From positions 1-25,110 of the forward strand of contig JAZOUV010000080.1 in NCBI GenBank assembly GCA_045658315.1: a stretch of 25,110 nucleotides of DNA. Direction: 5' to 3'. The notes under the pieces are model-generated. The model made no database searches. It was not told the DNA's origin and saw nothing but the letters and a program-made list of their open reading frames with translations. The translations under genes were made by a program, and so were the position numbers. The DNA comes from RGIG1995 sp045658315 (GTDB lineage Bacteria > Bacillota > Clostridia > Oscillospirales > CAG-272). Below are positions 1 through 6,152 of this stretch, in pieces; the first letter of the stretch is position 1, and every line of letters begins with the position of its first letter.

Positions 1-147
1 TGTCAACTTATCTGTAAACATAAAATGGTAGATTATTACTAAATATGCACTTGTCATTTTGTCAATATTCAACAACACCCTGGTGATTGCAAAGAGATCA
101 TTAGTCACAAACTGATTTTTACAGCATAATTATTTCTAAAAACACAA

Positions 148-196
148 TTCAGGTGCGACTGATTTTAATATCTGCTGCACCTGAGTTTCTTTTTCT
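148..196 (+). terminator. Probable rho-independent terminator of an upstream gene
   Basis: TCAGGTGC (149-156) pairs with GCACCTGA (177-184). The loop is about 20 nt, longer than usual, and the 3' arm runs into GTTTCTTTTTCT. It probably ends a plus-strand transcript entering from the left edge. The long loop lowers confidence. Confidence 0.5.
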
Positions 197-244
197 GCTT
201 CTGCTTTTTCTGTGGGGTATCAGGGGTGAAAATCCCTGAATTTC

Positions 245-264
245 GGATTTGTACGTACAAATCC
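245..264. repeat. Perfect 20-bp palindrome
   Basis: GGATTTGTACGTACAAATCC is identical to its reverse complement over all 20 bases. An AAATCC copy at 230-235 could pair instead with GGATTT (245-250), so two hairpins compete. There is no T-tract after it, so it is not an ordinary terminator. It may be a protein binding site or the end of a decayed mobile element; the sequence does not decide. Confidence 0.7.
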
Positions 265-350
265 ATTGCTCGCTAAGACAAATGCCACAATTTTTTATGG
301 TTATCTTTCTTGCTGACTAACAACAATTAGTCCATCTAGGTTTATATATG

Positions 351-380
351 TTGAAATATATGATGTTGTTATGATATAAT
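351..380 (+). promoter_or_regulatory. Sigma-A-type promoter for the membrane-protein operon
   Basis: TTGAAA (351-356), an 18-nt spacer, then TATAAT (375-380), with a TG one base before the -10 (extended -10). It sits about 50 nt before the start codon at 433. A GACTAA/TTAGTC inverted repeat at 315-332 lies just upstream of the -35 and could be an operator. Confidence 0.65.
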
Positions 381-432
381 TAATTTAAGGAAGTTTATTT
401 ATTTTTTATTATAACTCAAGGAGGTTTTGATT

Positions 433-1368
433 ATGGATGAAAACAAGAAACAAACTAACGCTAACAGAATAATAGTTATCGTTCTTGCCGTTTTTCTTGT
501 GTTGGGTGCTATCAAAATTGGAACACTTACAGATGATGTAAAAAAGCTCAAAAGTCAAAATTCTAATTTGGATTCAGAAATACAAATGTTAAGAAATGAA
601 ATTAATTCTATCTATAATAACGTTGATAAACAATTAAAAGAAGAAGCAAGTCTTATATCGGGAGTTGACTTTTCCATCGGAGATCCGAGCGAAGATATGA
701 AAAGTGTAAAACTTTCTTTAACTGTTGTTCCTAAATTGATTACGGATAATACTGAACTGTTTGTTACCGTGGATGGAATTACAGCTCCGTTATTCAGAAG
801 CGGAAGTGAATTCACGGGGACTATTGATGTAGGCTTATTTGTTGACTACAATCAATGGCCGTTGCTCACTATCAAATCAGAAGAAGGAACAAAAACTGAA
901 TACTTGGATGATATAGATGTTTCTTATATGTTTACTCGTCATTTACCCGCATTGGAAGCTGATATGTCTGCATCTTCCCAATTAAGTAATGGAAAATTAC
1001 AGGTTGATGCAGGTTTCAGAATTTCTTCAAAACCTGCTTATGGAAAAGCACCTATCACATTCACATCATTTATACTTGTTGAAGAAGTGAACGGCAAAGA
1101 AATAAGCAGAAAAGATATTACTAATGATGTTCGTAAATCAGGAGAAGTTTATAACACACAATATGTTAAATCTTTTGAAGTGGCTCACGGTGATGAACTG
1201 AAAGTATATGTTATTGCCGAAGATTCACTTGGTTATATTCATAAAACTCTTGTTCACTATTGGATTGAATCCGAAAACAATGCTCAGGCTGAAACCGTAT
1301 TCGGCGGTGAAACAATTTACGATAAAGACGGAAATCTGCTTTATGGAGATGACTCGCTTTGGAGGTAA
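433..1368 (+). CDS. Membrane-anchored coiled-coil protein of unknown function
   Basis: A protein of 311 residues. After a short charged N-terminus, residues about 11-28 (IIVIVLAVFLVLGAIKIG) form one transmembrane segment. Residues about 32-72 are rich in K, E, N, Q and L with heptad-like spacing, suggesting a coiled coil. The rest looks like beta-rich extracytoplasmic domains, so the topology is probably N-in, C-out. I do not recognise the family. AAGGAGG (418-424) lies 8 nt before ATG 433; an in-frame TTG at 427 is only 2 nt from it and is not the likely start. The gene has its own promoter (351-380) and is followed 3 nt later by a DUF4177-like gene whose ribosome site lies in its last codons, so the two form an operon. 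A stalk-like or surface sensor role is possible but unsupported. Confidence 0.85.
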   Translation: MDENKKQTNANRIIVIVLAVFLVLGAIKIGTLTDDVKKLKSQNSNLDSEIQMLRNEINSIYNNVDKQLKEEASLISGVDFSIGDPSEDMKSVKLSLTVVPKLITDNTELFVTVDGITAPLFRSGSEFTGTIDVGLFVDYNQWPLLTIKSEEGTKTEYLDDIDVSYMFTRHLPALEADMSASSQLSNGKLQVDAGFRISSKPAYGKAPITFTSFILVEEVNGKEISRKDITNDVRKSGEVYNTQYVKSFEVAHGDELKVYVIAEDSLGYIHKTLVHYWIESENNAQAETVFGGETIYDKDGNLLYGDDSLWR

Positions 1369-1371
1369 ACT

Positions 1372-1581
1372 ATGATGTATAAATACGAATACGAAACCGT
1401 CAGCTGTGATTTCGGTGGTTGGGGGCTTGGCTCAGGTAATATTTATTCCATTGAGGACTATCGTTCAATCATAAACAAACGAGCCGAACAAGGATGGCGA
1501 TATGTAGGTTATATTCCTACAAAACAACGTGGCACGGGTCACACTCAGGAATTAGATTTGATTTTTGAAAAAGAGATATAA
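1372..1581 (+). CDS. DUF4177-like small protein
   Basis: A protein of 69 residues. The pattern YKYEYETV, then a middle ending INKRAEQGWRYVGYIP, then a final ELDLIFEK matches the layout of DUF4177 proteins: a first beta strand, a helix ending in (E/A)xGWrlv, and a closing strand L-I-F-E-K/R. The function of the family is unknown. ATG 1372 follows GGAGG (1361-1365), which lies inside the end of the preceding gene, so the pair is translationally close and surely co-transcribed. There is no signal peptide or membrane segment, so it is probably cytoplasmic. The next ATG (1375) is an equally possible start and changes one residue. Confidence 0.8.
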   Translation: MMYKYEYETVSCDFGGWGLGSGNIYSIEDYRSIINKRAEQGWRYVGYIPTKQRGTGHTQELDLIFEKEI

Positions 1582-1781
1582 AATCATTATAAAAATCGTA
1601 AATATACTTGTCATAAGCAGGATTTAATTAGAACAGTGATTTTGAGCTTTATTACTGCACACCGAAAAAGCGTACAAACACAATTAGTGGTATTGAAGCT
1701 GTTTTGCTTAAAGTAAAAACGCCCTCGTTTTTGACGAGGGCATTTTTGCAGGAATATTCAATATTTTATATTTGAAGCGGT
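1582..1781. other. Intergenic space between convergent genes
   Basis: I see no gene in these 200 bases. The only clear element is the bidirectional terminator at 1716-1746. Confidence 0.6.
1716..1746. terminator. Bidirectional rho-independent terminator
   Basis: GCCCTCGT (1721-1728) pairs perfectly with ACGAGGGC (1734-1741) around a 5-nt loop. The plus-strand product is followed by ATTTTT; on the minus strand the stem is followed by GTTTTTAC. It therefore serves both the small operon on the left and tyrA-aroF arriving from the right. Confidence 0.9.
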
Positions 1782-2810
1782 TTAAAGTATATCTGCCAAA
1801 TCCAGAATAAGTCTTTCGGTTTTTTCCCAACCCAAGCACGGATCGGTTATGGATTTTCCGTAAACATTTTCTTCGGGCTTCTGCGCACCGTCTTCAATAT
1901 AGCTTTCAATCATAAGACCTTTTACAATCTTTTTAACATCATCGGAATGGCGGCAACTGTGAAGAACTTCCTTTGCAATTCTCGGCTGTTCCATCCATTT
2001 TTTGCCCGAGTTGGCATGGTTTGTGTCAACTATAACAGCAGGATTTTTAAGGGCTGATTTCTCATAAACCTCAGCAAGATGAATCAGGTCTTCGTAGTGG
2101 TAGTTGGGCATTGACTGACCGTGCTTATTGACATATCCTCTTAAAATTGCGTGTGCAAGCGGATTGCCTTGACTTTCAACTTCCCAGCCTCTGTAAATGA
2201 ATGTGTGAGAGTGCTGAGCTGCTGTTATTGAATTCATCATTACGGAAATATCACCTGCAGTCGGATTTTTCATACCTACGGGAATATCAAAACCGCTTGC
2301 AGTCAGACGGTGTTGCTGATTTTCAACAGACCTTGCACCGATTGCAACATATGACAGTATATCAGAAAGATATCTGTGGTTTTCAGGATAAAGCATCTCG
2401 TCAGCACAGGTAAATCCTGTTTCTTTCATTGCTCTGATGTGTAAATTTCTTATAGCGACAACACCCTTTAACATATCTTCATCCTTGTGCGGATCGGGCT
2501 GATGAAGCATTCCTTTGTATCCGTCACCTGTTGTACGGGGTTTGTTGGTGTAAATTCTTGGGATGATGAGGATTTTATCGGAAACTTTGTCCTGAACTCG
2601 TCTGAGTCGGGATATGTAATCAATCACGCTGTCATCGTTGTCAGCTGAACAAGGACCGATAATGAGAATGAATCTGTTATCTCTGCCTTCAAAAATCGCT
2701 TTTATTTCCTGATCGCGTTTTTCTTTCATCTGCTCAAGCTCATATGTGATAGGATACTGTTCTTTTATCTCCATAGGTATAGGTAATTTACGTTTGAAAT
2801 TCATATTCAT
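1782..2810 (-). CDS. aroF: 3-deoxy-7-phosphoheptulonate synthase (DAHP synthase, type I)
   Basis: Condenses phosphoenolpyruvate and erythrose 4-phosphate, the first committed step of the shikimate pathway. The 342-residue protein has the E. coli AroF/G/H layout: an N-terminal arm (FKRKLPIP...), IIGPCSADND, IPRIYTNKPRTT followed by GYKGMLHQPDP, GARSVENQQHR, and VDTNHANSGKKW near the C-terminus. These hold the PEP, E4P and metal-binding residues of the family, and the length is normal (about 340-350). GGAGG lies 8 nt before ATG 2810; the longer reading from TTG 2825 runs through that ribosome site and is rejected. It is the second gene after tyrA (20-nt gap), so expression should follow the tyrA attenuator. 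Which amino acid inhibits the enzyme cannot be read with confidence. Confidence 0.96.
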   Translation of the reverse strand: MNMNFKRKLPIPMEIKEQYPITYELEQMKEKRDQEIKAIFEGRDNRFILIIGPCSADNDDSVIDYISRLRRVQDKVSDKILIIPRIYTNKPRTTGDGYKGMLHQPDPHKDEDMLKGVVAIRNLHIRAMKETGFTCADEMLYPENHRYLSDILSYVAIGARSVENQQHRLTASGFDIPVGMKNPTAGDISVMMNSITAAQHSHTFIYRGWEVESQGNPLAHAILRGYVNKHGQSMPNYHYEDLIHLAEVYEKSALKNPAVIVDTNHANSGKKWMEQPRIAKEVLHSCRHSDDVKKIVKGLMIESYIEDGAQKPEENVYGKSITDPCLGWEKTERLILDLADIL

Positions 2811-2830
2811 TTTTGTTGCCTCCAAAATAA

Positions 2831-3688
2831 TTATTTTTTATCAAACAATGCTCTGCGTTCAGTTGAATAACGCATCATTTTCCTCATTGATTCAACATCT
2901 TCAGTTTCAAGCATTGATTTAAGTTCATTGAATTTGTCAATAAAAAGATTCATCTGTTCAAGAAGTGCAGTTTTATTTTCTATAAAAAGTTCACTCCACA
3001 TCAGGTCATTTATGCGTGCGATACGGGTAAAGTCACGGAATGAATCGCCTGTAAACTTTTCCATGTTTTCTTTGTCGTTGCACGTCATAAGAGTTATGGC
3101 GATGCAATGGGTAAGCTGCGAAAGAAAACCTATCATTTCGTCGTGTTCCTCAGGTGAAAGAGTCGTAACATTTGAAAATCCGAGTAATCTGCCAAGCTCC
3201 ATACAAGTACCTATTGCTTCGGGAGTGTTTTTATCGGTAGGAGTAACGATATAGTTTGCTCCTGCAAAAAGTTTATCAGTGCTGTTTTCAACGCCCGAAA
3301 CCTCACGTCCAGCCATTGGATGTGCGGCAATAAATTCCACATCAGGGCGAAGCATTTCCTGTACTTTGTACACTATACTGCATTTGACACCGGTTACATC
3401 AGTAATAAGTGCACCGCTTTTTAAAAGGCTCTGATTCTGCTCAATCCACTCTGTGAAGATGTGAGGATACAGTGCAAAAATTACGATATCAGCTTCGCCG
3501 ATTATCTTTTTGTCGAGATTTGTTGATCCTTCGTCAATCAGTCCTTCTTTTAATGCATAGTCTATTGAACTTTGTTCTTTCGTTATTGCGCTTATATGAA
3601 ACCCGAATTTTTTGAGGACTCTTGCATAGCTTCCGCCCAAAAGACCAAGACCCACAATCAATATTTTTTTGCTTACATCTACCAGCAT
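2831..3688 (-). CDS. tyrA: Prephenate dehydrogenase
   Basis: Oxidises and decarboxylates prephenate to 4-hydroxyphenylpyruvate with NAD(P)+, the tyrosine branch after chorismate. The 285-residue protein opens with a Rossmann nucleotide loop (IVGLGLLGGS, about residues 10-19). It then has DVTGVK, the active-site AAHPMAGRE and LTHCIA, typical of TyrA. It ends soon after the helical dimerisation domain, so it has neither a C-terminal ACT domain nor a fused chorismate mutase; tyrosine feedback on the enzyme may be weak. ATG 3688 follows AAAGGAG at normal spacing. It is the first gene of the tyrA-aroF operon. About 145 nt separate the stop of an upstream Tyr/Phe-rich leader peptide from this start, with a terminator in between. 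Confidence 0.95.
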   Translation of the reverse strand: MLVDVSKKILIVGLGLLGGSYARVLKKFGFHISAITKEQSSIDYALKEGLIDEGSTNLDKKIIGEADIVIFALYPHIFTEWIEQNQSLLKSGALITDVTGVKCSIVYKVQEMLRPDVEFIAAHPMAGREVSGVENSTDKLFAGANYIVTPTDKNTPEAIGTCMELGRLLGFSNVTTLSPEEHDEMIGFLSQLTHCIAITLMTCNDKENMEKFTGDSFRDFTRIARINDLMWSELFIENKTALLEQMNLFIDKFNELKSMLETEDVESMRKMMRYSTERRALFDKK

Positions 3689-3763
3689 AGCTTTTCTCCT
3701 TTACATTCGTTTTCATGGTTTTGTTGGTAAAATAAATCATTTACCACATTCAGAAAAAATATA

Positions 3764-3805
3764 AAACAAAAGCCTCACCTGAAATTGTGTTTCAAGTGAG
3801 GCTTT
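3764..3805 (-). terminator. Attenuator terminator before tyrA
   Basis: Read on the minus strand, AGCCTCACTTGAAA (3803-3790) pairs with TTTCAGGTGAGGCT (3784-3771) around a CACAA loop, followed by TTTGTTTTAT. One position is a G-U pair in the minus-strand RNA but a C-A mismatch on the plus strand, so the hairpin is built for the tyrA direction. It lies between the tyrA promoter and tyrA, about 80 nt before the gene, where transcription must sometimes read through. Confidence 0.9.
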
Positions 3806-3908
3806 AAAAATAATGTTTAAAATTCTAAACAGATTATAGAACTTTTGGCACTCTCACAAGAAACTTTTCCATAGCAAAATAAGCATAGCTAAAATAATAA
3901 GCTACGCT
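3790..3908 (-). promoter_or_regulatory. Competing RNA structures of the tyrA attenuator
   Basis: In the minus-strand RNA, UUUCUUGUGAG (3863-3853), right after the Tyr/Phe codons, can pair with CUCACUUGAAA (3800-3790) in 9 of 11 positions (four pairs, a UU/UU loop, five pairs). The second segment is the 5' arm of the terminator, so this pairing is an antiterminator. A second hairpin, AGCGUAGCU (3908-3900) with AGCUAUGCU (3890-3882), puts the codons Tyr-Tyr-Phe in its loop and may be the pause/protector hairpin. A ribosome stalled on Tyr/Phe codons would melt it and leave 3863-3853 free to form the antiterminator. The exact protector pairing is not resolved. Confidence 0.7.
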
Positions 3909-3953
3909 AAAGTTATAGAAATATTTACTTGCACACGAAAGAGCAGAGTTCAT
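3834..3953 (-). CDS. Tyr/Phe-rich leader peptide of tyrA-aroF
   Basis: A 39-codon reading frame from ATG 3953 to TAA 3834. Its core, residues 10-26, reads KYFYNFSVAYYFSYAYF. In all there are six Tyr (11, 13, 19, 20, 23, 25) and five Phe (12, 15, 21, 26, 31), and the Tyr codons are all TAT. An AAGG ribosome site (3963-3966) lies 9 nt before the ATG, and the predicted transcript start is only about 24 nt upstream. This is the design of amino-acid leader peptides such as E. coli PheL and TrpL: scarce charged tRNA stalls the ribosome on the test codons. The frame ends 30 nt before the terminator hairpin. The peptide itself need not have any function. No T-box sequence is present, so this appears to be the sensing device for tyrA-aroF. 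Confidence 0.88.
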   Translation of the reverse strand: MNSALSCASKYFYNFSVAYYFSYAYFAMEKFLVRVPKVL

Positions 3954-3983
3954 ATTTAACAACCTTAATCTGAATTTTTCTAA

Positions 3984-4012
3984 ATTATATTCTTCAAAAA
4001 ATAAAATGTCAA
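3984..4012 (-). promoter_or_regulatory. Consensus promoter of the leader-tyrA-aroF operon
   Basis: On the minus strand TTGACA (4012-4007), a 17-nt spacer, TATAAT (3989-3984): a perfect match to both consensus boxes at ideal spacing. The start is predicted near 3977. Such a strong promoter fits a gene set controlled mainly after initiation, by attenuation. Confidence 0.88.
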
Positions 4013-4120
4013 TATTATTCTCAAAAAATTTTTGTCATTTTTGATTGACGTTATAATCATTGTTAAGCTGAATTTGCCATATTTTGTAGTGAATTAAATT
4101 TTAAAATTTCATATTAACCG

Positions 4121-5215
4121 TTATTTTTTTATCAGTTCTTTTCTCTTTTTCCGCCTTACTCGATTTATATGTCTTTCAAAATCACCGTTTGCTATCAGTT
4201 CAGCCAATACAATCTGAATATATGTTGGTACGGTGCATGAGTAAAAGCCAAGCCGTTCTTCATATTCTTTTGAAAGCTTTTTGGGCAACACCATATATCC
4301 CACACGCAAGGATGATGAAATTGTTTTTGAAAAGGTATTCATATATATAACATTATCCTTTAATGAGTGGCAAAACAATGTTTCTTCCGGCTTTTTTGAA
4401 ACAGAAAATTCCGATTCAAAATCATCTTCAATTATATAACGTCCTTCTTTTTCTGCCCATTTTAAATATTCGTGTCTTTTGGATGCAGATGCAGTTACGC
4501 CGCTCGGATAGCTTCTGTATGGAGAAATATGCAAAACATCGGCAGAACATTTTTTGAGTGCAACGCTTTCAATACCGTTTTGAGAAAGAGGCAGTTTTTG
4601 AACTTCAACTTCTGACAAAGAATATACTTGCTCAATTTTTTTATACGAAGGAGATTCAATGGCATAAACAAGATCTCTTCCAAGCAACTCAATAATTAGA
4701 TTATACAGATATTCAGAACCTGAGCCGATAACAATCTGTTCAACATCGGCTATTATCCCTCTGCTTTGAGCAAGATATATCTGAATTGCCTTTCTTAATT
4801 CGATGCAGCCTAAGTTCGGGGAACGTACAAGAATTCCTTCGCCTATCATCCCAATAACTCTTCTCATTGTTTTTGCCAAAACAGAAAACGGAAATTCATC
4901 AGAATTTTCAAGAGTATGAACAGGCTGAGCAAAGATATCAAGTGTATTTTGCGGTATCGGAATGAATCCGTCATCGGAACAAAAAACAACAAAATATCCG
5001 CTGCGTTCTCTGGACTCAATATATCCTTCATCACGCAGAAGTTCGTAAGCGTGTTCCACAGTCACAGTGCTTACACCAATTTCCGTTGCAACAGTACGCT
5101 TGGACGGAAGCTTGCTTCCAAAAGCATAGACTCCGTCAGTAATATCTTTTCTGATTTGAATATACAGCTGAAGGTAAGCGGCTATTGAAGTTTTTTCATC
5201 AATTACATATTTCAT
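4121..5215 (-). CDS. MocR/PdxR-type GntR regulator, C-terminally shortened
   Basis: A 364-residue transcription factor of the MocR subfamily. Residues about 8-76 are a GntR winged helix (PSKRTVATEIGVSTVTVEHA, GYIESRERSGYFV). Residues about 105 onward are a class I aminotransferase-like domain that binds pyridoxal phosphate: IIEDDFESEF, and TFSKTISSSLRVGY with the Schiff-base lysine near 297. Full members are about 450-490 residues and run roughly 150 residues beyond that lysine; this one stops after about 67, at ...RVRRKKRKELIKK. I found no continuation in any frame before the tyrA promoter, so the last part of the fold is missing, by deletion rather than a simple frameshift. It may be non-functional or altered. 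The start has AGGAG 16 nt upstream, which is long. It is divergent from an ECF S component, its likely target. Confidence 0.85.
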   Translation of the reverse strand: MKYVIDEKTSIAAYLQLYIQIRKDITDGVYAFGSKLPSKRTVATEIGVSTVTVEHAYELLRDEGYIESRERSGYFVVFCSDDGFIPIPQNTLDIFAQPVHTLENSDEFPFSVLAKTMRRVIGMIGEGILVRSPNLGCIELRKAIQIYLAQSRGIIADVEQIVIGSGSEYLYNLIIELLGRDLVYAIESPSYKKIEQVYSLSEVEVQKLPLSQNGIESVALKKCSADVLHISPYRSYPSGVTASASKRHEYLKWAEKEGRYIIEDDFESEFSVSKKPEETLFCHSLKDNVIYMNTFSKTISSSLRVGYMVLPKKLSKEYEERLGFYSCTVPTYIQIVLAELIANGDFERHINRVRRKKRKELIKK

Positions 5216-5263
5216 CTGGTTATATAAAAATCTCCTTTTTTGACTATTTCCATATTATCAGTT

Positions 5264-5294
5264 CTATTGTATACTGTTCACACAATAGTTTCAA
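5264..5294 (-). promoter_or_regulatory. Regulator promoter overlapping an inverted repeat
   Basis: On the minus strand TTGAAA (5294-5289), a 17-nt spacer and TACAAT (5271-5266) give a good promoter for the MocR-type gene. An inverted repeat CTATTGT (5264-5270) / ACAATAG (5282-5288) with an 11-nt spacer overlaps the -10 and the spacer, the place expected for an autoregulatory operator. A second pair, AAATCTCCT (5228-5236) / AGGAGATTT (5296-5304), flanks it. No clear promoter for the plus-strand ECF gene could be fixed. Confidence 0.55.
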
Positions 5295-5385
5295 GAGGAG
5301 ATTTAATTTAAGTTAATTCGTCAAAGGGAAAAACACTATCCTCAATCTATATTATTGTAAAATTTTATGAAAAGAAGGATTTGGT

Positions 5386-5895
5386 ATGAAAATTAAAAAT
5401 GCAACACAAAAAATCGCTGTTGCTGCATTGCTTGCAGCACTTACCTGTGTAGCAACGATGGTTATAAAAATACCGTCACCTATGAAAGGCTATTTGAACT
5501 TAGGCGATTGTATTGTACTTACTGCAGGATGGATGCTTTCTCCCTTATATGGATTTCTCGCGGCAGGATTAGGTTCAGCACTTGCTGACCTGTTTTCAGG
5601 ATATGCTGTATATGCACCTGCTACTTTCTTAATTAAAGGACTTATGGCATTGGTTGCCTGGTTTGTATATAAAATACTTTGCAAGAAAATATACAGTCCT
5701 GCTTCACGGATAATAAGCGGCATTCTTGCTGAGATAATAATGATTTCGGGATATTATATTTTCGAAGGCTTTATGTACGGATTTTCAGAATCGCTTGTAA
5801 ATGTACCGGCAAATGCTGTTCAAGGAATTGCAGGTCTTGTTCTTGGATTTGTTCTGATTAAAATACTTAAAAAAACTAGAATTAACTTTCAATAA
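5386..5895 (+). CDS. ECF transporter S component, probably for a B6-type vitamin
   Basis: A 169-residue integral membrane protein with five to six hydrophobic segments. The first contains the small-residue motif AVAALLAALTCVA, the Ala-rich face by which S components contact EcfT. This is followed by GYLNLGDCIVLTAGWMLSPLYGFLAAGLGSALADL, a pattern shared with the HmpT/PdxU group of S components. Such proteins bind one vitamin and use a shared EcfA-A'-T energy module, which is absent here, as is normal for group II ECF systems. The divergent MocR/PdxR-type regulator makes pyridoxine/pyridoxal the leading guess, but substrate cannot be read from the sequence and thiamine precursors are possible. 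ATG 5386 follows AGAAGGA at good spacing. The gene is single and ends before a terminator at 6010. Confidence 0.82.
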   Translation: MKIKNATQKIAVAALLAALTCVATMVIKIPSPMKGYLNLGDCIVLTAGWMLSPLYGFLAAGLGSALADLFSGYAVYAPATFLIKGLMALVAWFVYKILCKKIYSPASRIISGILAEIIMISGYYIFEGFMYGFSESLVNVPANAVQGIAGLVLGFVLIKILKKTRINFQ

Positions 5896-5942
5896 ATTCT
5901 TACTTATTAAATTATAATATCGAGATTGAGTATTGTTTTTTA

Positions 5943-5971
5943 TTGATACATCAATAAAATGAAAGTATAAT
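5943..5971 (+). promoter_or_regulatory. Consensus-spaced promoter in front of a terminator
   Basis: TTGATA (5943-5948), 17-nt spacer, TATAAT (5966-5971). The -35 lies within an inverted repeat TATTGA-TACA-TCAATA (5941-5956). Transcription would start near 5978 and meet the hairpin at 6010 after about 30 nt. It could make a short RNA or supply basal transcription to pst by read-through. Confidence 0.5.
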
Positions 5972-6007
5972 TTTAATGCAACAAACATAAATATATTGAA
6001 ATACAGA

Positions 6008-6049
6008 AAAACAGCAGTGGGAATTCGCTCTCACTGCTGTTTTGTTTTA
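6008..6049 (+). terminator. Rho-independent terminator after the ECF gene
   Basis: AACAGCAGTG (6010-6019) pairs perfectly with CACTGCTGTT (6032-6041), followed by TTGTTTTAC. It ends transcripts from the ECF gene and from the promoter at 5943, and separates them from the pst operon. Confidence 0.88.
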
Positions 6050-6100
6050 CACGGATTTTACAAAAAATTGATTACAGATTTTACATAACGAATATAGAAT
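6045..6100 (+). promoter_or_regulatory. Pho-box-like repeat array and pst promoter
   Basis: TTTTACA occurs exactly at 6045-6051, 6056-6062 and 6079-6085, and TTACA at 6072-6076. The first two copies are 11 bp apart, the period of PhoP half-sites in B. subtilis (consensus TT-A/C/T-A-C/T-A, where TTTACA fits); the later steps are 14 and 9. A -10-like TAGAAT (6095-6100) follows with no good -35, as expected for an activated promoter. The phoP/phoR genes at the end of the same operon would close a positive loop under phosphate limitation. Confidence 0.7.
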
Positions 6101-6152
6101 ACAAGTGTAGTTCGGAAAAAACTGCAAAAAAACTCAAAGGAGTACAAATAAA

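Larger units (their letters stand above)
1..426. other. Hairpin-rich non-coding region upstream of the first operon
   Basis: I see no convincing gene here. The first 42 bases are open in frame 1 and end at TAA (40-42), so they could be the tail of a gene outside the window, but 13 codons cannot be identified. The stretch holds several hairpins: a terminator-like one at 148-185, TCAGGG/CCCTGA at 220-239, a perfect 20-bp palindrome at 245-264, and GACTAA/TTAGTC at 315-332. The promoter for the next gene lies at 351-380. Confidence 0.6.

Noticed and set aside
2811..2825. TTG start of aroF five residues upstream
   Set aside because: The TTG overlaps the GGAGG ribosome site that serves ATG 2810.
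3689..3983. T-box riboswitch upstream of tyrA
   Set aside because: The T-box core (TGGNACCGCG-like) and specifier layout are absent on the minus strand; the leader is explained by a Tyr/Phe-rich peptide plus terminator and antiterminator.
4013..4120. Frameshifted remainder of the MocR-type gene
   Set aside because: No minus-strand frame here shows aminotransferase-like sequence; the A-tract at the stop does not restore a longer frame.
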